Shown in pieces: positions 36,766 through 46,090 of a stretch of 64,000 bases of DNA. Within the stretch, counting starts at the first letter, position 1. Each line of letters starts with the position of its first letter. The notes under the pieces were generated by a model. It had not been told where the DNA came from, did not search any database, and saw only the letters and a program-made list of their open reading frames with translations. The position numbers were made by a program, and so were the translations under genes. Source of the DNA: Alloscardovia sp963543015 (GTDB taxonomy: Bacteria > Actinomycetota > Actinomycetes > Actinomycetales > Bifidobacteriaceae); assembly GCA_963543015.1 (NCBI GenBank), contig CAUTYZ010000001.1:186001-250000 (forward strand). The letters run 5' to 3'.

Positions 36766-37833
36766 ATGACACAGAATCCTTTTACATTGAGTTTTGGCAA
36801 GATTCCTCTCACTTATATCAACAGGTCCGAAAGCACACAAACAATTCTGAAGCATTTCACTTCACCCCACATTAACGAACAAGTTTACATGATTTCGGGT
36901 GTCAGAGGTTCTGGCAAGACAGTTCTTCTCACAGAAGTCGGAAAAATACTGAAAGAAAACCCTCAATGGATAACCATCGAGCTCAATAGCACACGCGATT
37001 TATTAACCGGCCTTACAAGTAAGTTGTACGAAATTCCTTTTTTGCGACCATTACTCTTGCAAGCAAAAATTGATTTATCAATTTTTGGCATTGGGGTTGA
37101 AATTTCGCAAGATGCTCGTATTAACGATATCGAAACTGGACTTACTCGAATTTTCGAAATCCTCAAAAAGCATAATAAACGATTACTCATCTCAATTGAT
37201 GAAGTAACAAATAGCCCTTACATGCGTGAATTTGCTGCTGCTTTCCAGATTTTCATTCGTCAGGAATATCCGATTTTTCTGTTAATGACAGGTCTATTTG
37301 AAAACATTTCTGAATTGCAAAATAACAAGAGTCTCACTTCCCTCTATCGCGCTCAGAAGATTTTCCTTTCTCCGCTCAATCTTTCTGCGATTAAAATGCG
37401 ATACATGGAGCTCTTACACTTACCGGAAGAAACAGCTCTGGCATACGCACGCTTAACAAAAGGATACCCATACGCTTTCCAGCTCATGGGGTACTTGAAG
37501 TGGGAGAATCCATCAATATCTCACGACGAGCTTCTAGCTCATTTCGATGAAAATATCCAAGAGTACGTCTACCAAAAAATTTGGGCGGATATGTCTCAAA
37601 AGGATCAAACTATTCTTCTCACCATAGCTGAAATTGAGCAGGAACGAGGAAGCGAAAAACCAATTGCGATAAAAGACATTCGCGAAAGGGCAGATATTAC
37701 GCCTGGGTTAATGAATATATACCGCAACCGATTGAAAGATAAAGAAATCATTGACACATCTACTCGCGGCTATATATCCATAACACTGCCAAGGTTTACA
37801 ACGTATATACGAGACTATTATCTCGATTTGTAA
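36766..37833 (+). CDS. AAA-type ATPase of unknown role
   Basis: 355 aa. Walker A GVRGSGKT (residues 45-52), Walker B LLISIDEV, and sensor-like FLLMTGLFENI. A helical middle and a winged-helix-like C-terminus (IKDIRERADITPGLMNIYRNR) recall the ORC/Cdc6-like or STAND ATPases that bind DNA or protein partners. GAGGAGG precedes the ATG. Its sequence looks more AT-rich than its neighbours, and the repeat block sits just upstream, so horizontal gain is likely. No partner gene (nuclease, toxin) is adjacent. Confidence 0.8.
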   Translation: MTQNPFTLSFGKIPLTYINRSESTQTILKHFTSPHINEQVYMISGVRGSGKTVLLTEVGKILKENPQWITIELNSTRDLLTGLTSKLYEIPFLRPLLLQAKIDLSIFGIGVEISQDARINDIETGLTRIFEILKKHNKRLLISIDEVTNSPYMREFAAAFQIFIRQEYPIFLLMTGLFENISELQNNKSLTSLYRAQKIFLSPLNLSAIKMRYMELLHLPEETALAYARLTKGYPYAFQLMGYLKWENPSISHDELLAHFDENIQEYVYQKIWADMSQKDQTILLTIAEIEQERGSEKPIAIKDIRERADITPGLMNIYRNRLKDKEIIDTSTRGYISITLPRFTTYIRDYYLDL

Positions 37834-38006
37834 GCGTTCACGGTAGAATTGACTTCAGAATTGCTCTTGTGATTGTTGACTGCGTCCGCCTCTCACCTCG
37901 TACTGACTGACGGACTCTCACATCAGTAGCACCAGCGAAAATCATATAAATCACAATGCATCGCAAACTCACATCATTGAGAACGAACGCGCATAAGGAG
38001 TACATA

Positions 38007-39005
38007 ATGACACAACGCACTGCCTGGGGATGGGGATTAGCATCCCTCGACGAAGCTGGCAATACTCTCGACGTATGGTATCCACAGCTGAGCATGGGTA
38101 CTGAGGATGACGTGCCTGCTCCACAATCTCGTGGCACTCATAATTTCGGTTCTGTCGCTACAGACACTGCGGATGCCCGTGGAGTCCGTCGCATTCCAGT
38201 TTTCACCGTATCTCATATCGATGAGCCTATCGAGGATGCTGCTGATGCATACTTGCGTTTGCATCTCATGTCGATGCGTTTAGCTGCTCCAAATACTGTA
38301 AATTTGGACGGTATTTTTGGCGCACTAAATAACGTCGTGTGGACGAATTACGGACCATTTGCTGTCGAAAATTTTGCATTGCGCAAGCTTGATGTGCTCG
38401 CTGACGCGCAGAAGTCCGGTCACGCAGCTGCTGATATTAATGTGCTGTCTATCGACAAGTTCCCTCGCATGGTGGACTACGTCGTACCAACTGGAGTGCG
38501 CATCGGTAATGCTGACCGCATTCGTTTGGGTGCGCATTTGGCAGAAGGAACCACTGTCATGCACGAAGGTTTCGTGAACTTCAACGCAGGAACCCTCGGC
38601 GTCTCGATGGTTGAGGGTCGCATCTCTCAAGGTGTCGTTGTGGGCGATGGCTCTGACATCGGCGGTGGCGCTTCCATTATGGGTACGTTGAGCGGTGGTG
38701 GAAAGCATCGCGTATCTATTGGAAAGCATTCGCTGCTCGGAGCTAATGCGGGCATTGGTATTTCTTTGGGCGATAATTGCGTTGTGGAAGCTGGACTCTA
38801 TGTCACTGCTGGTACGAAGATTTCCTTGTACGACAAGGAACGCGCAGCTGCAGGTGTCGCTTTATACGTCGTCAAGGGTGCTGATTTAAGCGGAAAAGAC
38901 AATGTTTTGTTTATCCGCAATTCCGTAACGGGTGCAATTGAAGCGCGCTCTCGTGCAGCTGGAAAGCTCGGCATTGAGTTGAATTCAGACTTGCATAAGA
39001 ACTAA
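38007..39005 (+). CDS. dapD: 2,3,4,5-tetrahydropyridine-2,6-dicarboxylate N-succinyltransferase
   Basis: 332 aa from the ATG at 38007 (AAGGAG 6 bp upstream). Acylates tetrahydrodipicolinate on the way to meso-diaminopimelate and lysine. Actinobacterial type: N-terminal domain, then a left-handed beta-helix with hexapeptide repeats (VRIGNADRIRLGAHLAEGT, VVGDGSDIGGGASIMGTLSG, KHSLLGANAGIGISLGDN). Confidence 0.94.
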   Translation: MTQRTAWGWGLASLDEAGNTLDVWYPQLSMGTEDDVPAPQSRGTHNFGSVATDTADARGVRRIPVFTVSHIDEPIEDAADAYLRLHLMSMRLAAPNTVNLDGIFGALNNVVWTNYGPFAVENFALRKLDVLADAQKSGHAAADINVLSIDKFPRMVDYVVPTGVRIGNADRIRLGAHLAEGTTVMHEGFVNFNAGTLGVSMVEGRISQGVVVGDGSDIGGGASIMGTLSGGGKHRVSIGKHSLLGANAGIGISLGDNCVVEAGLYVTAGTKISLYDKERAAAGVALYVVKGADLSGKDNVLFIRNSVTGAIEARSRAAGKLGIELNSDLHKN

Positions 39006-39030
39006 AATTCTTATATATAACCTATAGAGA

Positions 39031-39064
39031 AAAGGTGCGGACTCGTTGTGAGTTCCGCACCTTT
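39031..39064. terminator. Bidirectional terminator between dapD and map
   Basis: AAAGGTGCGGACTC pairs with GAGTTCCGCACCTTT (one bulged T), 5-nt loop, followed by CTTTAT. Genes converge here. Confidence 0.9.
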
Positions 39065-39082
39065 CTTTATCACATATCGTAA

Positions 39083-39862
39083 CTACTCGTCATCTCGAGC
39101 TGTCAAAATAATTGGATCACCATCGGTAATAGCAATTGTGTGCTCGGTATGTGCACCGCGAGATCCATCAGCTGAGCGCAAAGTCCAGCCATCATTATCA
39201 TCCTGGATAATTTCATCTGTAGTCGCCAAGAACCATGGCTCGATAGCGATAACCAAACCTGGACGCAAACGGTATCCGTGATGCGCGCGACCGTTATTTG
39301 GAACGTGCGGATCACCGTGCATGATATGGCCTACGCCGTGGCCACCAAATTCAAGATTGACATCATAGCCATAGCTTGCAGCCACGTCGCCGATAGCAGC
39401 GGAAATATCACCCAAGCGGTTTCCTGCTCGAGCCTGATCAATACCTGCTGCGAGAGCTTCTTCAGTGCTCTTAATCAAGCGCAAATCTTCTTCACGCGCA
39501 TCGCCAACGACGAAGCTGATAGCGGAGTCTCCTACCCAGCCGTCCACGTTAATCGCCAAGTCGAGAGACACCAAGTCACCATTCTTCAAGTTGTAATCGA
39601 ATGGCACACCATGCAAAACTGCATCATTCACCGATGTGCAAATGTAATGAGCGAATGGGCCTGTTCCGAAATCAGGAGCGTAATCAACATAGCATGATTC
39701 AGCGCCTGGTCGGCTTTCAATCGCATTCTTAACAAAGTTATCAATTTCGAGAAGATTTGTGCCAACCTTGGTCATCTTCTTCAAATCGGAAAGAATCTGC
39801 CCAACGAACTTTCCTGCTGGACGCATCTGCTGAATTTCTTGTGGAGTCTTAAGTTCAATCAT
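39083..39862 (-). CDS. map: Methionine aminopeptidase, type I
   Basis: 259 aa. Removes the initiator Met. Metal ligands in LVSLDLAINVDGWVGDSAIS (two Asp), GHGVGHIMHGDPHVPN (His), IEPWF (Glu) and AHTEHTIAI (Glu). The start has no clear Shine-Dalgarno, so it may be translated from a short leader. Confidence 0.96.
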   Translation of the reverse strand: MIELKTPQEIQQMRPAGKFVGQILSDLKKMTKVGTNLLEIDNFVKNAIESRPGAESCYVDYAPDFGTGPFAHYICTSVNDAVLHGVPFDYNLKNGDLVSLDLAINVDGWVGDSAISFVVGDAREEDLRLIKSTEEALAAGIDQARAGNRLGDISAAIGDVAASYGYDVNLEFGGHGVGHIMHGDPHVPNNGRAHHGYRLRPGLVIAIEPWFLATTDEIIQDDNDGWTLRSADGSRGAHTEHTIAITDGDPIILTARDDE

Positions 39863-39891
39863 GCTTTAAGGATACGCTCACGTATAGGCAG

Positions 39892-39951
39892 GTCCCCTTC
39901 ACTTTCGAATGGACATCACAGTCAATACTGAAACCATGGAATGAAGGGGAC
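39892..39951. promoter_or_regulatory. 10-bp inverted repeat with 40-nt loop between mntP and map
   Basis: GTCCCCTTCA (39892-39901) and TGAAGGGGAC (39942-39951). No U-tract, so a regulatory leader hairpin or paired operator for map is more likely than a terminator. Confidence 0.4.
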
Positions 39952-39998
39952 TCTTGAAGAAGTAGAAAGCTAAAAAACTAACTGAGGTCGTAAATATA

Positions 39999-40601
39999 CT
40001 ACAGAAGGCTCTTTACGCCGATGAGAAAGAGCACCACACCGCCGGTAATCTCTGCAGGCTTCTCCCACTTTTCACCAGCCTTATCACCCATATGCAGACC
40101 AAGAAGCACAGCTAGCGCGGTGACGAGAGTGACAACGACGACGGTCAATCCAAATGGCAAGTTGCCCGACAAACTAAGGCTTGATCCAACTGCTACAGCA
40201 TCAATACTGCATGCGAATGCAAGTGGAAGCAAGGTTCGCCATGTCAGTGGAGGAATGGACATCAAATTGTTTTCTTCCGATTCTCCCTTGAGAGAGGAGC
40301 GAATCATCAAACCGCCGACGAGGGCGAGCAATGTGAACGAAATCCATGGACCTACACCATTAACAATGCCAGCAAGCGAATCACCTAAGAGGAAACCGAG
40401 CGAGAGCATAACAGCGTGAACTCCCGCGAACCAGAAGATTGCCTTCACACGTTCTGAGTTCTTCATACGGCCATGCATGCGTGTGCCAATGGACATAGAT
40501 ACAGACAGAGCATCAACTGCTAAAGTCGCTCCCAAAGCAATTGTCGCTACTAATACTGCACCCCAGCTTGTCACAAAGTTCACGTTCATACTCGCTTTCA
40601 T
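39999..40601 (-). CDS. mntP: Putative manganese efflux pump MntP family
   Basis: 200 aa, six spans in two similar halves. Conserved Asp/Ser pairs sit in LAVDALSVSMSIGTRM and FACSIDAVAVGSSLSLSG, as in MntP (DUF204). Exports Mn2+ in characterised members; here that would fit with a Mn-type SOD in the same genome. No yybP-ykoY riboswitch was seen upstream. Confidence 0.9.
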   Translation of the reverse strand: MKASMNVNFVTSWGAVLVATIALGATLAVDALSVSMSIGTRMHGRMKNSERVKAIFWFAGVHAVMLSLGFLLGDSLAGIVNGVGPWISFTLLALVGGLMIRSSLKGESEENNLMSIPPLTWRTLLPLAFACSIDAVAVGSSLSLSGNLPFGLTVVVVTLVTALAVLLGLHMGDKAGEKWEKPAEITGGVVLFLIGVKSLL

Positions 40602-40935
40602 CCATCGTCATGTCGTTTCGTATCAACTTCTTGTCAACTGATGAATTCAGCGTATCGAACGTTTTTATGATTTTGACGCAATATGCAGGTATAGAAACAG
40701 TTTCGAGGGGTCGAACTTTACGCATGGCGAAAAAAGCCAATGCGGTCACTTGCATCCCTCTCGGGGCTCCAACGCAATCTTTGCATTCACTGGCCTGCTA
40801 CCGTATGTGAGTTTCCTTACACGCGACGGATAATTGTCACAGAGTATGGACACTCTTTTGAAGCTCTGGGCTCGATACGATACTCTTGTGTGTATGACAT
40901 TTATGACTCTTACATTTATCCAGACGCACTCCTTA
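40602..40935. other. Divergent region between mntP and the M13 peptidase gene
   Basis: About 330 bp. On the minus strand, 40720-40775 contains GC-rich foldable segments (GCATTGGC-TTTTTTC-GCCATGC and GCCCCGAGAGGG). On the plus strand, TTGAAG (40858) and TACTCT (40881) may form the peptidase promoter. Confidence 0.4.
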
Positions 40936-43014
40936 ATGCGCTCTGTTGAAACGCTTAATTCTGGAATTGACACTGATTCTCTGTCTACTCAGATTTCTGC
41001 TCGATCCGATTTCTTCCGTCACGTCAACGGTCCTTGGATTGATTCTTACGTGCTTCCAGATGACAAGGCACGCTATGGATCTTTCGACAAGTTGAATGAT
41101 GATGCTGAAGAGCAGATTCACGACATCTTGGAGATTGCTCCTCAGTCAGCTCCAAAGTCTGCAGCTTTGTACCACTCCTATATGAATACGGAAGCAATTG
41201 AGAAGGCAGGCATCAACCCAATTCGCGAAGATCTCAATCGTATCGATGAGGTTTCTTCCAAGCTTGAGCTTACTCAGGTTTTGGGCGCACTTGATGCAAC
41301 AGGCGGCCCATCACTTTTCTCCCTCTCCGTATTTGCAAATCCTGGAGATCCTACTCACAATACGATTCACGCATATCAGAGCGGATTGGGACTTCCAGAC
41401 GAAGCTTACTACCGCGAGGAAAACCATAAGCCAATCGTAGAGAAGTACACCGAGATGGTTGCTAAGCTCCTCGAACTTGCTGGCTACTCCAAGGATGAGA
41501 AGCAGGCAGCACGCTTTGCTCGCAAGTTTGTCGATGTCGAGCGTCGAATCGCTTCATACCACTGGGATGTAGTCGACTCACGAGACAGCGATAAGACTTA
41601 CAACCCACGCACTTTCAGTGAATTTGCTGCAGTTTTGAGCAACTATAACTTCATTGAGTGGGTCAACTCGTGGCAGGAAGCTTATAACAACACTGACTCC
41701 GCACAGACCCAGCCAGTTGCTTTGCGCGAGGCATTAGACAATATCATCGTCTACCAGCCAAGCTTTATGGAAGGCATTGATACCTTCTGGAGCGAAGCAG
41801 ATCTCGATGATTTGAAGCTGTGGGCACGCGTGCACGTTCTTATCCAGTGGGGATCTTATCTTCCTTCTAAGTTTGAAGAAGCGAAGTTCGACTTCTATGG
41901 ACGCACATTGCGCGGCACAAGCGTACAGCGTGAACGCTGGCGTCGTGCTGTATCCCTTGTCGACGAAATGTCTGGCGAAGAAGTAGGCCAAGAGTACGTT
42001 CGTCGTCACTTCCCTGCTTCATCCAAGGCTCGCATGACTGAGCTTGTAGATAACCTCATCAAAGCATATGAAGTATCTATCAAGTCCAGCACATGGTTGG
42101 GCTCTGATACCCAGGCAAAGGCATTGGAAAAGCTTTCAAAGTTCACTCCAATGATTGGCTACCCAGACAAGTGGCGTGACTACACAGCTCTCGACGTTCG
42201 CGAAGACTACAGCCTTATCCGCAATCTTCGCAATGCAAGCGTGTACGAACATGCATATCAATTGTCGAAGGCTGGCAAGCTTGTTAATAAGCGTGAATGG
42301 CTGATGACTCCTCAAACCGTTAACGCATACTACGAGCCAACTACGAACGTCATCGTATTCCCAGCAGCAATTTTGCAGGAGCCATTCTTCAATGCTCACG
42401 CAGATGATGCTGCTAACTACGGTGGAATTGGTGCAGTTATCGGTCACGAAATCGGTCATGGCTTCGACGATCAGGGCAGCAAGTACGATGGCGACGGCAA
42501 TCTCAAGGATTGGTGGACTGCCGAGGATCGTGAGCGCTTCGAAAAGCTCACCGCATCCCTCATTCACCAGTATGATCAGTTCACCCCTAAGGATGTCGCT
42601 GACAAGTACATTGCTGAGGGCAAGGCGGACCAGATGCCACACGTTAAGGGAGCTTTCACCATCGGTGAGAACATCGGCGACCTTGGTGGTGTCAACATTG
42701 CTTTGAAGGCATACGCTTTGTCTTTGGGCGGTCAGGACGACTCCGAAGAAGAACTCACGAAGGCCTTCGAGTCTGCACCAGTTATCGATGGATACACTGG
42801 CGTACAGCGCTTCTTCCTGTCCTATGCTGCTATCTGGCGTGGAGTCAACCGCGTCGAGCTTTCTGAGCAGTACTTGCAGATTGATCCACACTCTCCAGCA
42901 GAGTTCCGCGTTAACGGAATCGTCAGTAACGTCGACCGCTTCTATGATGCATTTGGCGTCGTAGAAGGTGACGACATGTACATGGCTCCTGAAGACCGCG
43001 TTCATATCTGGTAA
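40936..43014 (+). CDS. pepO: M13-family zinc metallopeptidase (PepO/neprilysin type)
   Basis: 692 aa from the ATG at 40936. Zinc site HEIGHGFDDQGSKYDGDG (H504, H508) with the third ligand in GENIGDLGG; substrate-binding NAYYEPTTN. Begins with SARSDFFRHVNGPWIDS, the usual start of the family domain, and lacks a signal peptide, so it is probably a cytoplasmic oligopeptidase. Earlier in-frame starts exist (40894, TTG 40834) and no start has a clear ribosome site. Confidence 0.93.
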   Translation: MRSVETLNSGIDTDSLSTQISARSDFFRHVNGPWIDSYVLPDDKARYGSFDKLNDDAEEQIHDILEIAPQSAPKSAALYHSYMNTEAIEKAGINPIREDLNRIDEVSSKLELTQVLGALDATGGPSLFSLSVFANPGDPTHNTIHAYQSGLGLPDEAYYREENHKPIVEKYTEMVAKLLELAGYSKDEKQAARFARKFVDVERRIASYHWDVVDSRDSDKTYNPRTFSEFAAVLSNYNFIEWVNSWQEAYNNTDSAQTQPVALREALDNIIVYQPSFMEGIDTFWSEADLDDLKLWARVHVLIQWGSYLPSKFEEAKFDFYGRTLRGTSVQRERWRRAVSLVDEMSGEEVGQEYVRRHFPASSKARMTELVDNLIKAYEVSIKSSTWLGSDTQAKALEKLSKFTPMIGYPDKWRDYTALDVREDYSLIRNLRNASVYEHAYQLSKAGKLVNKREWLMTPQTVNAYYEPTTNVIVFPAAILQEPFFNAHADDAANYGGIGAVIGHEIGHGFDDQGSKYDGDGNLKDWWTAEDRERFEKLTASLIHQYDQFTPKDVADKYIAEGKADQMPHVKGAFTIGENIGDLGGVNIALKAYALSLGGQDDSEEELTKAFESAPVIDGYTGVQRFFLSYAAIWRGVNRVELSEQYLQIDPHSPAEFRVNGIVSNVDRFYDAFGVVEGDDMYMAPEDRVHIW

Positions 43015-43077
43015 AGCACTCTCGGACGAGATGTGATTGCTCCATAAGAACTGGCAACACAGCCTAACACTCTAGAT

Positions 43078-43114
43078 GAGGCTCCTTGGCATGACACTGC
43101 TGAGGAGCCTCTTT
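43078..43114 (+). terminator. Terminator after the M13 peptidase gene
   Basis: GAGGCTCCT (43078-43086) pairs with AGGAGCCTC (43103-43111), followed by TTT. Confidence 0.8.
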
Positions 43115-43183
43115 AACAACGCTCTTTCGAGACGTCTTCATAGAAGTAACTGCTTCAACCGCACGAATACCCACACGCTCGCG

Positions 43184-43759
43184 CTACGCAATTGGTTGCA
43201 ATTCCTCCTGATCGTCACGAATATGAGCCTCGTCAGTACTCTCCGTTATCTCGCTCGAATTCTCACCCGCATCGCCACTTACTGTCAGAGCACTATCGGA
43301 TCCAACGGCAAACTCATCCTTCACCGCATCACCCTCAGAATTATTGCCATTAACCGTCGCCTGACTTGATGGGGCATTATTCTGATTCCTGTTCACAGGC
43401 TCATTCTTGGTAAAACTAGTCGATCCCATACATAAATCGTGTCCAATACTTGCGGCTTCAATACTTGGAATCGTGTGCGTGACACCATCCTTATCCCACG
43501 TATCCACAGTCAACGTCCCCGAGACAATAATAGGATCTCCGACTTTCACGGATTTCATGACATTCGTTGCCAATGTACGAAATGCCTTGACCTGAACCCA
43601 CGTTGTTTCTGAGGATTTCCACTGATTATCCTTCGTACTGAAATAACGTTTCGTCGAACCGACGCGGAAACTACACGCAGGAATGTGCGATGACGTATGC
43701 CATTGATGTGGTTCCGTCCCTACATAGCCGCTCAATGTGATATGCGCAGAATTTGTCAT
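43184..43759 (-). CDS. Accessory single-stranded DNA-binding protein
   Basis: 191 aa. OB fold in residues 1-110 (ITLSGYVGTEPHQW, ETTWVQVKAFRTLATNVMKS, VGDPIIVSGTLTVDTW). The tail is acidic but ends DDQEELQPIA and lacks the DDDIPF tip that recruits replication partners, so this is more likely a second Ssb (competence or recombination) than the replicative one. AAAGGAG precedes the ATG. Monocistronic. Confidence 0.88.
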   Translation of the reverse strand: MTNSAHITLSGYVGTEPHQWHTSSHIPACSFRVGSTKRYFSTKDNQWKSSETTWVQVKAFRTLATNVMKSVKVGDPIIVSGTLTVDTWDKDGVTHTIPSIEAASIGHDLCMGSTSFTKNEPVNRNQNNAPSSQATVNGNNSEGDAVKDEFAVGSDSALTVSGDAGENSSEITESTDEAHIRDDQEELQPIA

Positions 43760-44072
43760 AATAATCTCCTTTGATAGGCGCTACACATGTCTTCTAGAAG
43801 TAGTTCCACTGTGACAGATTTTTATGGCCAATGACAAGCTGGTGGAGAAATGTTATCAAATGTGAAAACACGCCCGGACGACACGGGAAACCGTAGACAC
43901 GATGATAAGGAATTCTCATTAAGCCCGAAATTCTGCGCTTTCCAGAGTGGGCAACAGTAACTTCCCCATGTTTTGTAAAACTGGCTATCGCACACGCCAT
44001 CCGAACGCTTACAGCCACAAAAGATAGACACTTTTGCAAAGGCTTAGGGTACATTCATTCCCACACCATACA

Positions 44073-44107
44073 AAAGAGGCCACGCATTCCCTATGCGCAG
44101 CCTCTTT
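44073..44107 (-). terminator. Terminator of proS
   Basis: AAAGAGGC (44073-44080) pairs with GCCTCTTT (44100-44107), with an inner CGCAT/ATGCG stem; on the minus strand TTTTG follows. Confidence 0.85.
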
Positions 44108-44123
44108 CCACACGTTGGCGTGG

Positions 44124-44144
44124 TTTTGAGTTTTGAGTTTTGAG
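44124..44144. repeat. Three 7-bp TTTTGAG tandem repeats
   Basis: Three exact units between the proS stop and its terminator. Simple-sequence slippage is the likely origin. Confidence 0.85.
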
Positions 44145-44171
44145 TATTGGCGTTAAGATAAGCCCTATACC

Positions 44172-45965
44172 CTACAGCTCCTTCACCGCTTGCTCGATGG
44201 CCTCAGCAGCCTCAGAAATGGTGACGATCTGGGTTTCTAATCCATCGCGATGACGAATTTCAATTGTTCCATTCTCGACAGTGTCGCGACCGGACACGAC
44301 GATCAATGGCATACCCAAAAGCTCAGAGTCCTTGAACTTAATTCCTGGAGAAACCTTTGGACGGTCATCGAAGATAACTTCTACTCCAGCATCAGCCAAA
44401 GCAGCTACAAGACCTTCAGCGGTTTCGAATGCCTTCTGATCTCGACCAGTTGCGATGACATGAACCTGAGCAGGAGCAACTGCTGCTGGCCACTTCAAAC
44501 CGTTCTCATCATTGTGATACTCAGCGATGCAGCTCATGACGCGAGAAACACCGATACCATAGGATCCCATCCACACTGGTACAGACTTTCCGTTCTCGTT
44601 CAGAACGTTCAATCCCAAGGCGTTCGAATACTTCAAGCCAAGCTGGAATACCTGACCAATTTCGACACCGCGTTCCAAGCTCAATGGGCCAGATCCGTCA
44701 GGGCTCATATCGCCCGAGCGAACTTCCACAGCCTCTACGAATCCATCCGCTTCAAAGTCGCGACCGTAGACAGCATGGAAGACATGCTTTCCAGCTTCAT
44801 CTGCACCTGTAATCCATTCGGAACCGCGTGCGATATGCGCGTCGAGAAGGTACTTGATGCGTGATGTTCCTTCGGCATCGGTGTTCTGTGGCCCCAGCAC
44901 ACCAGGTCCGATGTATCCCTTAACAAGTTCTGGGAATTGTGCGAGATCTTCAGCAGTTGCTTCTTCAATTTCTGCTGGTTCGAAGCTTGCTTCCAAACGC
45001 TTCATATCAACCTGACGATCGCCAGGTACACCAATTGCGACAACTTCACGTTCGCCAGTTGGACGCATGACAGCAATCATGAGGTTCTTCAACGTATCGT
45101 GTGCTTCATACGCGCGACCGTCCGAGCGTGGATGCAATTCATTTGCCTTGTCGACCAATGTTTCAATAGTTGGAGAATCTGGGGTTTCCAGCGCAACCAT
45201 AGCTTCAGTCTCGCTGAAGTCAATGTCATCAGGCTTTACCGTGGTCAATGCTTCTACATTCCACGACGTTCCCGATGGCGCAAGAGCGAAGGTATCTTCA
45301 CCAATTGGAAGTGGCGCGAGGAATTCTTCCGATGCGAAACCACCCATTGGACCAGCATTGGCATGGACCATGACATAATCGACACCCAAACGCTTGAAAA
45401 TACGTTCATACGCATCGCGCTGCATGTAGTATGACTTCTTCAAATCGTCTTCAGTCATATCGAAGGAATATGCATCCTTCATAATGAATTCGCGTCCTCG
45501 AATCATGCCAGCGCGTGGGCGGAATTCATCGCGATACTTTGCGTGAATTTGATACAGCGTTACTGGCAAATCCTTATAGGAGGAATACATATCCTTGACC
45601 ATCAAGGTAAACATTTCTTCTGCTGTTGGAACGAGAAGATAATCAGCCTCGTGACGATCCTTCACACGGAAAATATTGTCGCCGTATTCTTCCCAGCGAT
45701 TCGTTGCCGCGTATGGCTCCTTAGGCAAAAGTACAGGGAATTCTACTTCCTGTGCGCCTGTGACAGCCATTTCTTCACGGATAATATTTTCAATTTTTCG
45801 CAAAACTTTCAAGCCCAATGGCAACCATGAATACAAGCCTGGGCCTACCTTGCGGATATATCCCGTGCGAATTAACAATTTTGCAGAAGTGACATCAGCA
45901 TCTGATGGGTCTTCGCGCAATGTGCGCAAAAACAGTTGTGACATACGAATTACTTGTGAGCTCAT
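44172..45965 (-). CDS. proS: Prolyl-tRNA synthetase
   Basis: 597 aa from the ATG at 45965; MSQLF at 45944 is the alternative, and neither has a clear ribosome site. Class II synthetase, bacterial type with the INS editing insertion between motifs 2 and 3. Landmarks: FLRTLREDPSDADVTSAKLL, LLVPTAEEMFT, KYRDEFRPRAGMIRGREFIM, WMGSYGIGVSR, anticodon-binding VIFDDRPKVSPGIKFKDSEL. Confidence 0.97.
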   Translation of the reverse strand: MSSQVIRMSQLFLRTLREDPSDADVTSAKLLIRTGYIRKVGPGLYSWLPLGLKVLRKIENIIREEMAVTGAQEVEFPVLLPKEPYAATNRWEEYGDNIFRVKDRHEADYLLVPTAEEMFTLMVKDMYSSYKDLPVTLYQIHAKYRDEFRPRAGMIRGREFIMKDAYSFDMTEDDLKKSYYMQRDAYERIFKRLGVDYVMVHANAGPMGGFASEEFLAPLPIGEDTFALAPSGTSWNVEALTTVKPDDIDFSETEAMVALETPDSPTIETLVDKANELHPRSDGRAYEAHDTLKNLMIAVMRPTGEREVVAIGVPGDRQVDMKRLEASFEPAEIEEATAEDLAQFPELVKGYIGPGVLGPQNTDAEGTSRIKYLLDAHIARGSEWITGADEAGKHVFHAVYGRDFEADGFVEAVEVRSGDMSPDGSGPLSLERGVEIGQVFQLGLKYSNALGLNVLNENGKSVPVWMGSYGIGVSRVMSCIAEYHNDENGLKWPAAVAPAQVHVIATGRDQKAFETAEGLVAALADAGVEVIFDDRPKVSPGIKFKDSELLGMPLIVVSGRDTVENGTIEIRHRDGLETQIVTISEAAEAIEQAVKEL

Positions 45966-46090
45966 ATCACACAAGATTATTAGCGCTACCCGACTTTGAA
46001 ACCCTTTGAAGAAACCTCACGAAGAACCCAACTAAAGAAACGCGCAGAGCTGCAGAATGAGACGCTTTACTCAGACTACTCAGAACCTGT

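Larger units (their letters stand above)
43760..44171. other. 412-bp gap between ssb and proS
   Basis: No convincing gene; two overlapping minus-strand frames of 69-86 codons have no ribosome site or recognisable domain. Contains the proS terminator and a short 7-bp repeat array. Confidence 0.5.

Noticed and set aside
40602..40800. yybP-ykoY manganese riboswitch before mntP
   Set aside because: The conserved GGGGAGUA and internal motifs are missing; only generic GC-rich hairpins are seen.
42136..43005. Minus-strand frame of 289 codons inside the M13 peptidase gene
   Set aside because: Shadow of a well-supported gene; composition is unlike a real protein.
43794..44054. Minus-strand frames of 69-86 codons in the ssb-proS gap
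   Set aside because: No ribosome site, no recognisable domain, and two frames compete; not supported.
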